Assembly (NCBI RefSeq): GCF_947179165.1 | Contig: NC_077245.1 | Span: forward strand, 38,433,286-38,497,285 | Reading direction: 5' to 3' | From: Solanum dulcamara | Lineage: Eukaryota; Streptophyta; Magnoliopsida; Solanales; Solanaceae | Length of the DNA: 64,000 nt | Part shown: positions 1 to 9,337 of the stretch, piece after piece | How positions within the stretch are numbered: position 1 is the first letter of the stretch | Layout of the letters: every line of letters begins with the position of its first letter | The notes under the pieces: model-generated | What the model was told of the DNA's origin: nothing | The model's database searches: none | What the model saw: only the letters and a program-made list of their open reading frames with translations | Made by a program: the position numbers and the translations under genes

Positions 1-25
1 TTTACATCTGTCAAACAAGGATAGA

Positions 26-454
26 CCTATGTTGCTCAGACTAGAGGTCGGATTCTACATTACATAAATTTTAGCATTTGGGTTATGAATTTGAGTGCCG
101 ATATGGGTGTTGGGATCTGGAAAATAAACGTATGTTACGACATATACAAGTATATATTTCAATTAATTAAAGTTATTGCAGTAAAAATATAATGAAATTG
201 AATCCCTTATAAACACCTAAAATTGTATTCATAAGATAACTGTAATAGCAAAGTGTCTCTTACTTTGCATAACTAATTGGAGAGTGTATATATATATCAT
301 AAATCAAGAAATCAAACCAAATACCCAATCAATCTATACTCTCGGTCCTACATGAAGTTAAAGCACCCTAAGTAAATTGACCACATCTCACACCCAAATC
401 GTGCTAGATCGACACGGGTGCGGCAGGGATTTTGAATGGTTCGAGCAAGATAGG
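26..454. repeat. MITE-like inverted-terminal repeat remnant
   Basis: The left end (26-42, cctatgttgctcagact) and the right end (438-454, ggttcgagcaagatagg) are imperfect inverted repeats. Next to them lie further half-sites, 'gtcggat' on the left and 'cgacacgggtgcggca' near 411-425. This resembles a very common nightshade non-coding repeat whose ends read like CTATGTTGCTCGGACTC with an internal 'gacacgggtgcggcaac' stretch; that comparison is from memory. The interior is AT-rich and includes a short TA run near 286-297. There is no coding capacity. The ends are diverged, so the call is tentative. Confidence 0.4.
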
Positions 455-487
455 GATAGAGATATGATGCAGGGAGCCTAGGTTTAC

Positions 488-670
488 TAACTCCACAGCT
501 TTTCTTTGTTTCTTGCACACCATTTTCAGTGAAGGTTGAAAATTTCCATCCTCCGCATTTGTGCATCTAAAGGTATTGGTTCGGTTGACATTAGATGATA
601 GTTGGTCCCCATGAAAAGAAGTTCTACATGGTGAATGAGGTGTTTGAGGTAGCTTGTCATTCATTGACAT
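488..670 (-). CDS. Possible host-gene exon, unknown product
   Basis: On the minus strand an open frame starts ATG TCA ATG directly after a CAG (bases 673-671), which could be a splice acceptor, and runs about 61 codons to a possible donor GTAAAC at 487-482. The translation starts MSMNDKLPQTPHSPCRTSF, is polar and of mixed composition, and looks more protein-like than the other short frames here. The frame continues to about 404, but that part overlaps the MITE-like repeat, so an exon would probably end before it. I recognise no domain and see no neighbouring exons. It may be chance. Confidence 0.2.
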
Positions 671-1772
671 CTGTGACTTGAGACATACTGATTAAGTGAT
701 TTTTTGGGGGGTAAACCAGTCAGCACCAAAGAGCCTGGTTGGCCATTTTATTTCACTTCACTTCAGCAAAACAAGGGGAGGGCGACCATACCTTACCTCC
801 CAGTACATTAAGAGAAGGAAATATAATCTAGAGGAAAAGCTAGACACCTATGCTCATCTCTGAAACATGTAAAAAAACAAATTACAATTGAGAGACACCT
901 ATAAAGAAATGCAAGATGAGAAGGAGCTTTTTACGTTACGCTTCAATAGAATGAATTCAATAAGGGTAGGGTTCCACCTCTTTGCAGGGTGATGACACCA
1001 AGAGATGGGCGGGCCTTTTTTTTAAGCAAAACAAAAGGTGATCTACTACGGTTACATGTGCAATGTAAGTACATGGGCGTCTTTTGATGAGTTCCTTTTC
1101 AAGTACATGAACTTGAAAAGGAAGAAAAAAAGATCATGATTCTGGTCTTCTATCTACCTGTCCTTTTCTGCAGATCACATTTCTTTACAAACTATTTGTT
1201 ATGAGCTACCTCAGTAGTTTCGATCAGTCATCTTCCCCCCCTCCTTTTCGAGGCGAAGGACTTCTTAATTTGCTTTCTCCTCGATCCAGATTATTGGACA
1301 GACTTATTCAAAACCCATTAATTTGAAACCTACCTTTTACCGTTATATGACCTCAGCATGCACGGTTTGGTACCTCGCTTAAGTTAAGATGGTCTTCCAC
1401 TCAAGAAAACTCTATGTTCAAAATCACAAACCAGCATGTTACTTGGCTGACTTATGAAAATAGGACAGTCTGATGCATCTGACATGGATATGTTAAATTC
1501 TTAGCGAGTATCCAAAGTATCTTGGAAGATCTCGCAGAGCGTACTTCTGTTAGGCATGCATGTGTCAAATGAAACTGCTTAGAGGACATGACACACAAGG
1601 AAAAGCACTAATAGGAGGGAATACTACACAGAGTAGACTTGATGCACCATTTAGTAGTGTGTGGAGTAAACCGTGGTTTCAGCACCATATCTTAACCAAA
1701 TAATTTTTCATCAGGCTCACTTTACAGTCATCCAACAACTCTAGGTTAGCTGCTCCTTGATATACACATTTC
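671..1772. other. Low-copy non-coding DNA, nothing recognised
   Basis: About 1.1 kb without long open frames, RNA genes or recognisable repeats. Ordinary AT-rich plant intergenic sequence with short homopolymers (for example a T run near 1017-1023). It could hold intron or promoter sequence of a gene further left, but nothing seen proves this. Confidence 0.5.
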
Positions 1773-1847
1773 ATTCATCTACTTAATCCCCAGACCCACG
1801 TGGTGGGATTATACTGGGTTTGTTGTTGTTGTATTCATCTACTTAAT
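1773..1847 (+). mobile_element. 5'-truncated TS-type SINE stub with 15-bp target duplications
   Basis: The body at 1788-1832 is only 45 bp. It reads ccccagacccacgtggtggg, then gattatactgggtt, then TTG repeats, which matches the 3' tail of Solanaceae TS/SolS SINEs as I recall it. It is flanked by perfect 15-bp direct repeats attcatctacttaat at 1773-1787 and 1833-1847, the expected target-site duplication of LINE-driven retroposition. The tRNA-like Pol III promoter half is absent, so this is a dead-on-arrival, severely 5'-truncated copy. The intact duplication suggests a fairly recent event. Confidence 0.75.
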
Positions 1848-3589
1848 ACTTATTCCAAACTCTTTACCTTTTAGTAAGTATTTATTAATAAAACAGGTTA
1901 CTCGTATAGTACACTAGCAAAAAATTAGACACCCCCCCCCTGCATACGCAGCGTGCTTTAAGGACAGTGCACAAGTAGCTTGACACTAGGTATACGCTTA
2001 TATCAAATACACACAGATCGAAAATGGTTTCTAAATCAAAACACAATACAACAATGTGAATTTCCCAATATAAGCAAGTGGATTACTCCACTTTCTCACA
2101 AATCCCATTTTCAATCAAGAAAAGTATATTTCAAATCGAAAATGAATTTCTCAATCAAAACCCACAACAAAAATATGTAACTTTCCCATGACACAATTAC
2201 AAGAGGTAATTAATGTCACTCTCAATTTTTCACGGTTCTCCATTTCTCGTCAAGAAGAAGAATTCAACTCTAATTTCAGCTACACAACAACAAGAACTAA
2301 GAAATACCCAAAAAAACGAATTACCAATAAAAGGAAAGCTCACCACAAAACCAATGGGAACAATTTGCTTGACAAGGGACATGAAAAGTGCCATGGCATA
2401 TAGAACAAACATCATTCTCTGGTGGTCCATCCATTTTTTTTCATATAATCACTGGGTTTTCCCTTCCTCTTTCTTTATGAGTATTTTTGTTGCATCAAAA
2501 GAATTTCAATGAATCCACTTTGAGACTTGCAAAAGCTAAGATTCTGATTGCGTTGCCGCTCTTCTGTCTCCTAACTTGCCTATTTTCTTAACAAGTAAGA
2601 ATTGATTCAAGTCCGAACAGAAAATATACCCCTCGTCGTTTTAGAAAATATAGTTTGCTCCCTTTGCTTTACCTCAAACCACATCCTCCTACTCTAAAAA
2701 TACCACTATTCATACCAATCAAATGAATGCATCACTAAAATATAAAACAAGGCTATAATATCATTATCACGATTAAAAAATGCATTCCGTATGCACTATA
2801 TCAATATCACTTTCGCACCACATCATCATTACGAAATATACATATAAAAAATTATTATAATTTTTATTTTTTTTTGGTTTATTCGTGAATTATTTTTTTT
2901 TTAATTTTAATTTTATACACTAATTAATTCAAGAAATATAGAAGTCTTTTGCAATGAAATTCACAAAGTTTTTCCCTTTCGTTACTCGTCTGTCAATTCT
3001 ATTACACTCGAATCATCAGGCAAAACCTTGTTTACCTTCCTTGAGGATGTCTTTATTTTTCAAAAAAAAATCAAAAATTTCTAAGAAAGGTTGAATCTTG
3101 AAAGTACAAAGTAAAAAAATTTATATGAATATTAAAAAAAAATTGTAACTTTTTATTTGTGTGCGAGTTTAATAAAGAAGTAATAATTGTACTCTATGTG
3201 TGATGAGGATTCAAAGAAAGAAAAATGAGGTTGGGTGGGGGTTTGAAGAATGAAAAAATGAGGTGCAGTGTGAATTCGAAGAATAAGAAGAAGAAGAAAG
3301 GGGATAGAGAGGGCGTTGAAGAAGGAAAAAGTGGGTGGAGGTTTTTTGAAAGAACAAGAAAGGTTTAGGGGTGGGGAGGGTGGGAATGGGAGGTCGAAGA
3401 AAAAGATAGGTTCAGGAGGGTAGGGTGGCAGGTTCGAAGAAGAAGATAGGTTCAAGGTGCTCAAAAGGTGAGGGACAGAAGTATTTTTATTTATTTCTTA
3501 ATATGGAAAAATTACTTAAATACACAACTTATTTTATCATATTCTATAAAATTTCCTACTATTTGAAAAAATAACAAGAATCCCTACTC
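1848..3589. other. AT-rich non-coding DNA with low-complexity tracts
   Basis: No gene recognised. The stretch contains a C run near 1932-1940, very AT-rich DNA at about 2820-2940, and a purine-rich (GAA/GGA) strand at about 3180-3470. The purine-rich part yields an open minus-strand frame rich in Pro, Phe and Ser that reflects composition, not a protein. Confidence 0.5.
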
Positions 3590-3599
3590 TTTCCTATTC

Positions 3600-3806
3600 T
3601 TTGATATATCATTGTAAGCGATGTATCGATCGGATACATCACTTTACGTGATGTATCAGGACGTCAGATATATCACTTTACACGATGTATCAGTCGTATA
3701 TATCATTTACGTTATGTATCAGGACGTTGGATACATCACTTTATGCGATGAATTGGTCGGATACATCAATTTACGTGATGTATCAGGACATACGTGATGT
3801 ATTCGA
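3600..3806. repeat. Minisatellite of palindromic units
   Basis: Roughly seven degenerate copies of a short unit built on gatacatcac-tttac-gtgatgtatc, separated by spacers such as aggacgt or tcgg. Each unit can fold into a hairpin with an approximately 10-bp stem. The flanks are AT-rich and share 'atccctactctt' in inverted orientation (about 3571-3592 against the complement of about 3846-3860). This suggests the array may sit inside a small inverted-repeat element of about 0.35-0.4 kb. No coding content. Confidence 0.7.
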
Positions 3807-4037
3807 ATTCCACCAAAAAGAAGGGATTTCGAATAATTTTTAAAAGAGTAGGGATAAAGTGTAATTGGAAAGAATCACTAAGGAATTTAGGTAAAATTTA
3901 CTAATAATATACATATCAATTGACCTACTTTTTAAAAATATAAAATTACGCGTGTGTTTTTTCTTTTTTTTTGTGTGATTTCAGTATTTGAAGTGGTATT
4001 TAAAAAATATAAGAATAAGGAGATGAATAAATATTGG

Positions 4038-4287
4038 TAAAGAAGAGGTGGAGCATGAAATCTGGTGGCAAGTGAAAGCTGGAATATCAAGTTTTTGGCA
4101 TGATAACTAGACCAAACAAGGAGCTCTATATTTTACAAAAGGAGAAATTACAGGGGAAGAAGAAATTGAGGTGAAAGATTTCATTGATAGTAGATCTTAC
4201 AAGGTTGACAAATTGTTGAATCACATTTCAGAGGAAATGACCTCTCACATTATAGAAACCATCAAACCAATAATTAATGAGGATAAT
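4038..4287 (+). pseudogene. LINE ORF2 fragment 1 (between RT and zf-RVT)
   Basis: An open stretch with one stop reads EIWWQVKAGISSFWHDN, stop, then TKQGALYF..., continuing to the base before the E2 insertion at 4288. The wording is typical of the region between reverse transcriptase and the zf-RVT zinc domain of plant L1-type LINEs. The reading frame continues directly at 24821 once E2 and one target-site copy are set aside, so 4038-4287 and 24821-25393 were one unit. Endonuclease and RT domains are not found upstream: this is the 3' part of a 5'-truncated LINE, or its 5' part was lost. The in-frame TAG after HDN shows it was already decayed. Confidence 0.75.
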
Positions 4288-4289
4288 TG

Positions 4290-7200
4290 TGTCACGACCC
4301 AACTCCGTAGGCCGCAACTGGGGTCCGACCTGGACCCCCCGTACATATATCTATTAGCTGAGGTCACATTGAATCATAAATAAGACAATATCATGTAACA
4401 GAGCCCCACTGGGCGATAACATTTTCATAAACCTGTAGCCCTTTTCATTTGTACCACAACCCGATAGGGCACGCAAGCCGACAAGGCTGCCATAACATAA
4501 TAACATATATCATATATCATGTAGACTCAGCTTAATCAAACTGACATACACAACCCACATATACATGTCTGCAGACCTCTAAACATATAAATGACAACAT
4601 ATGGCGGGACAGGGCCCCCGCCGTACCCCTGAATGGATAAAACAATTTCTATACATCCGTGGACAGTATCAAAAACTAGGCTCCGATACAATGGAGCCTC
4701 TTCCAGCTGAGCTGCATGGAATCCTAAGCTGACAGACTCCCAAAATCTGTATCTGTACCTGCGGGCATGAACGCAGCCCCCCGAGAAAGGGGGTCAGTAC
4801 GATATGTGTACTGAGTATGTAAAACATAATATAATACAACTGGAAACATATCTGAGATAGAGAATCAGGGGATAAGATATCAATTCGGAAACATGTACCT
4901 GTACTTTATGAATTACAAAAACATGCATGTTCGAGTCATATCATATAGCCGGCCCTTTCGGGGGTCCGGTGAATCATCTCTGTAAAACCATCATGGCCCC
5001 AGTGCCATCACCACCTTATTACAACACATCATCATATATTTATACACGTATCCTGGCCCTCTATTGAGGGACTCAGTGAATAATGCAGTGAACTGTGCAC
5101 GAGAACATATCCTGGCCCGGGACTCAGGGAAAGAAGTGTTACAATATACACGAGTAGAGTAGTGAGTAACTATATGCAATTTAAATCATTATCAGAGACT
5201 CGACAAAATAAGAAAGTTAAGCTTTTGTTTGAGGACCCGAGTAACGGTGTAGTAATCTCGAGTGTCCTATAAATGCCATTATGGGCTGTCTCAATTATAA
5301 TCTCAGGGCTCCTAGACATGTACTAAAGTAAATCCAAATCGCTTATGGAACCAGAAACATTTGTTAACATATAGTCTGTAAGACTTGGAGCCTGTACATT
5401 TGTTACCTTTTTAACATATAAAAGTTTCCAGGGAAATAGTTTGATTATTATAAAAGTTCGATATTCAGACGTAAATAAGAGATGCTAAGAATGGAGTTAC
5501 CCCGGAACTCATATCATGTTTAACCTACAACCAAGACATGCCAGAAGCAGAAAGAGAATAAACTATATATGGTCTGTACTTTCCTTTATGGGATCTGCAT
5601 ACACATATTTCATACCCGGCCCATCATGGGGCTCGGTGAATCATTATGGCATCATAATCTCACTTTCGTACCAAATACGTATCAAAGGAAATGAGAGATA
5701 GCTTTCCACATACTAGTGTTTAACACATAGAAGCCTTACTAGGCAATACTCAATTCTTGCAGAAATTCCAATATTAAGCAGTGGATATGGGTTATGAGGC
5801 ATACTTGGAGTTTTGGGAATGGAATTATCCCCACATTCCACACACACTTTATTTAAGGCTAAAACTTGCCAAAAGGAAAGAAAGATAGTTGTATGAACTT
5901 ATACCAAAACATGCCAAGAGAAAGCTTTACATACCTCTTGGGAGTTACCCTTTATCCTGCTCGCCTCATCGTCTTCTGAACCTATTCAATATAAATTAAT
6001 ATGAATATCAACTACTCTTAACTTTTCAGCATCTGAGGTTACGCCTTAATGTTAATGGAATCTATTTCCTTAGTCGTTTCCTCGGCTAGTCCTTTAGTTT
6101 GTTAAGGCGTTAACGAAAATTGGGCAGCACCTCCCCTATAATGTGCCCTATCCGAATTTCCAATTAGGTCCCTAAGACCTACAGCCAACCAACAACAACA
6201 ACCTGCAGCAATTCATACCAACAATATACAACATAAATCCCAAACGACTTATTCAAAAATACGATATCTAAATAGGGCGTCTAGCCTTTATTTTTGTGAC
6301 GCCTTTAATTATACGTAACGAGGGATCATGGGGTCTCAACCAGCAACAACCTAACCCACATTAGATCATATTTAGACCCTGCAACAACCAGCCAATACCC
6401 CTGCAGCAGTACTTCACAAAGCAATACTTTATTTCGACAACAATTCAACTATAACGACTACAAATTAGTTTATTCCGAACGCCAAGTATTTCTAAGCCAT
6501 TTTCATATTTCCAGCCACCAATAGGGCGTGTAACATGCTCCATAAGAACTAATAAAGCTCAAATTTAAAGAAGAAACCTTACCTTACGTTAAACTTGTCA
6601 AACTCGCCAAAACTATCCAAAATGTGAAATCTGGACAGCTTACTGTTTTACCTTGTCGCTTCATTTCGAAGGGGTAATGGAGGGAAACAGGATTTACGCC
6701 CTTGATGAAAGTTATAGACATATGTCTTAGGGTCGCAAAAAATTTAGAATCATCCCTACATTAATTTTGTACAAAAATATATGACCAAAATACTTACAGC
6801 TGTCCGTGTGGAATTTCCAAAACCAAATTTGAGCAGTACCTCCTCTACACTTCATCACCACTTTTCAAGCTGATACAAGTAGAAATGGATTTTGGAGTCT
6901 GAATGAAAGTTATAGAACCACGAAATACCTTTCCAAAAAATATTAAATCACTCGAAACGAATCTGTACACAAGAAGTTATACAAATATTACTAACCACTG
7001 TCCCTTCCAAAAACGGGTTTATTAATTAACGTTTTCTCTTATTTTCTCTTCCAAATTCCAATTGCAAAGCTGGAGTTTTACTTCCATGAAGGTCTTAAAA
7101 TACATATATACGTATCCACGTACTCAAGGTACACCTTATATAATTAATTCACGGAAGAAAATTGGAAAACTCACCTTTAATTCTTCAAAAAATGTTGCTG

Positions 7201-7841
7201 CTTCTCTATTTCCCTCTTTCACGTTTTGTTCTCCAAGGCTGCTGCTATTTTTTGGATAATGAACAACTAAGGAGTCATATACACATATATATATATATAT
7301 AGGGTGACACGTGTCATCCCCTAAGGGTGACACGTGTCAAGCCCTTATTGGGCCACCTCAACACACGACCAATGGGGTGCTGCCACGTGGCAGTGGGGTC
7401 CACCTCCCCCAAGCAGGTGGGTCACCTACTTGACCCCAAGCAGGTGGGTCACCTGCCTGCTTGAGGTGCTGCCACATGTCGCTTCTTCATTGGCTACCAT
7501 GTGTCGTCTTTTTTTTTCCCTTCCTCGCGGGCTCGTAACCTCGTCTTATTTTATGTACCTATGTAATCCGTTCTACGTAAGTTTGATATATGCTTAAGTA
7601 GCTCAAGTGCATATGACTTTTAACTTAGTAGCTTACATAGGTAAATCGAGTCCTACGACTCATTACTTGGCCTCCAATTCCTTCTGGACTCCTATGATTT
7701 CATCTCCAACCTTCTCTAGTATGGGGTATCACATTCTCCCTTCCATAGAGCCGTTTGATAGTGTCGTAGCATATCCGGTTCATATGGTAATGTCCAAGGA
7801 ACTTATGAAACATTCTGAGTTTAAAAGGGTGAGGTGTAACA
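4290..7841 (-). repeat. E1 3' LTR (element orientation)
   Basis: On the minus strand it begins tgttacacctcaccctttt and ends ttgggtcgtgaca-type. It carries, in minus-strand order: a GAGTCGTAGGACTC motif (complement of 7648-7661), a CAGGTG/CACCTG array (about 7411-7470), two perfect TGACACGTGTCA palindromes (7328-7339, 7305-7316), an AT-run TATA region (about 7278-7301), several GAGTCCC...GGGCC hairpins, the CAGTAC...GTACTG hairpin (about 4795-4815) and a GGGGTCC/GGACCCC hairpin (4320-4338) close to the 3' edge. Confidence 0.9.
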
Positions 7842-7857
7842 TCCTTCCCCCCTTTAG
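7842..7857 (-). other. E1 polypurine tract
   Basis: On the minus strand it reads ctaaaggggggaagga directly before the 3' LTR (tgttacacc). This is the expected primer for plus-strand DNA synthesis. An AACATT/AATGTT hairpin lies just upstream (7858-7878). Confidence 0.85.
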
Positions 7858-8029
7858 AACATTTGTCCCCGAATGTTAAACAAAACTTCCCTTAGATCTT
7901 ATACAGACCATCGGGGGATTCGTTTCTATTTCCTTACACATATTTCCATCGAAGTACTTAGTATACGAGTTTCAGGAGTTGGGGTTACCTATTTACCTGG
8001 TATTTTATGTCCTCTTTTTAATTTCTTAG

Positions 8030-8200
8030 GTCATCCCCTTTTCTAGTTTTGATTTTGCCACAATACCTTGACGAAAGGCACGTCTTCAGTTTGCAACCTT
8101 CTAATTTGCCAATCGAAGATGGCAATAAGTTTCTCCTCATAGGATAACTCTCCCATCTCATGGACTTCATTTATGGAATATACCCTGGGTGACTCGTCAG
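8030..8200 (-). pseudogene. Decayed integrase chromodomain tail in E1
   Basis: On the minus strand the fragment includes SYEEKLIAIFDWQIRRL and VPFVKVLWQNQN followed by a stop. This corresponds to the C-terminal chromodomain of chromovirus integrase (compare the intact-looking version at 62804-62995). Such domains steer integration to particular chromatin in autonomous relatives. Here it has stops and no catalytic core, so it is a relic that travels with the 3' end of the element. Confidence 0.7.
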
Positions 8201-9221
8201 TATCTAATGGACTAGGCGTATAGTTTCCAACTAAGGTGGTAAGCTTAACTTACCAGCCACGTTGCCCACCTTATGAGTAACTTGATACTGTCTAACGTAT
8301 TCCGGGTCAAGTTCCTTTTCTAGGTGACCCTATGTTGAACATCCAATCATCAACTTGAACTCTGTATGTCGACGTCGATTATCTGTATATCATTCCTGCC
8401 GACTCTGGGCTTTTAGTCAATAGCTTGCTTAATCATGTCGGGGCCATTGGAATACTGGAGTAGTAATTATTATTGTAGGCAACTTGATAAGTGAGGGATA
8501 ATTATTCCGACTACCTTCAAAGTTAGTCTCCCGGCTTGTGACATATCTTCTAGCGTCTAATAGTGCGCTCAGTCTGTTTAGTAGCTCGAGGGAGGAATGC
8601 GGTACTAAGACCTGTCTGTGCTCCTGATCTCTTCTTGGACTGATCTCAAGGCATTAATTATAATTAAAGTCCCTTTATATGGGATATTAGATGACAAAAC
8701 CTCACGAAACCTTACTACTTCCTTGTCATATAACTTCACCTAGTTCTAGCGGCATAGGTGGTCTTGCTTGGAAGCAAATAAGCAGATTCGTTAGCCTACT
8801 CACAATAACCCATATAGCACCCTACTCTTACAGAGTACAAAATAGGTTCCTAATGATGTTAATAATCTGGGAACCGTTAGCCTCGTATAGTCCTTCTCGA
8901 CTCCTTTCAGAACTTTAACTGGCGTTTGATCTTTTGGATCCTGTTTTTTTTTTTTTTTTTTTTTTTTTGCCCTCAGAGTTGGCTACCAAGTGGTGTCAAA
9001 ATTCCCTCGTCCACTGGCCCATATAGCCATTCTGCGGTTTCCCTCTCATTAACTAACTCTATGTTGACGAGTTGTGGCATTCAAGTGCGTCGTCAATTAG
9101 CAATTAGCTAATCCTTCTTGTTTTTCTTAATCCCTTGTTACAATTTCCTTAACGTATCTTATAATACTCTGGGTACATAATCTCATATCGTTTCTCCGTT
9201 ACTAGTTCAGATTCTTCCATC
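8201..9221. other. E1 interior, unidentified, includes a 25-base T run
   Basis: T/C-rich on the plus strand, purine-rich on the element strand. Nothing coding is recognised. There is a run of 25 T at 8944-8968 (poly-A on the element strand). It might mark the tail of a captured transcript, or simply slippage; no target duplication was seen around it. Confidence 0.5.
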
Positions 9222-9337
9222 TCGCGCGATCACACCAGTACTAACGCATTAAGTTCCATCAGAATTTTGAAGTTAAGCGTGCTGGGGCGAGAGTAATATT
9301 GAGATGGGTGACCTTCCTGGGAAGTCTTCGTATATCG
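9222..9337 (+). pseudogene. 5S rRNA-derived sequence inside E1 (antisense to the element)
   Basis: About 116 bp follow plant 5S rRNA from near its first base to near its end: gcgatcacaccagtact near the start, agttaagcgtgct (A-box region), gggcgagagtaatattga, and gatgggtgaccttcctggga (C-box region). The start (tcgcgcgatc for ggatgcgatc) and the middle are mutated, so it is not a functional gene. It lies on the plus strand, opposite to E1's direction. It may have come from a 5S array, a 5S transcript, or a Cassandra-type TRIM whose LTRs carry 5S; the flanks do not decide this. Confidence 0.85.

Noticed and set aside
3153..3464. 103-codon Pro/Phe/Ser-rich minus-strand frame
   Set aside because: Explained by a purine-rich (GAA/GGA) plus strand; low complexity and no recognisable domain.
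5516..5701. 61-codon frame found identically at 5516, 12839 and, slightly changed, 39342
   Set aside because: All three are the same LTR segment (E1 pair and E7), antisense to the element. No start context, domain or coding-type substitution pattern.
9222..9337. Functional 5S rRNA gene
   Set aside because: Start and middle are mutated, there is no tandem 5S array or typical spacer, and it sits inside a retrotransposon interior. Called a relic instead.
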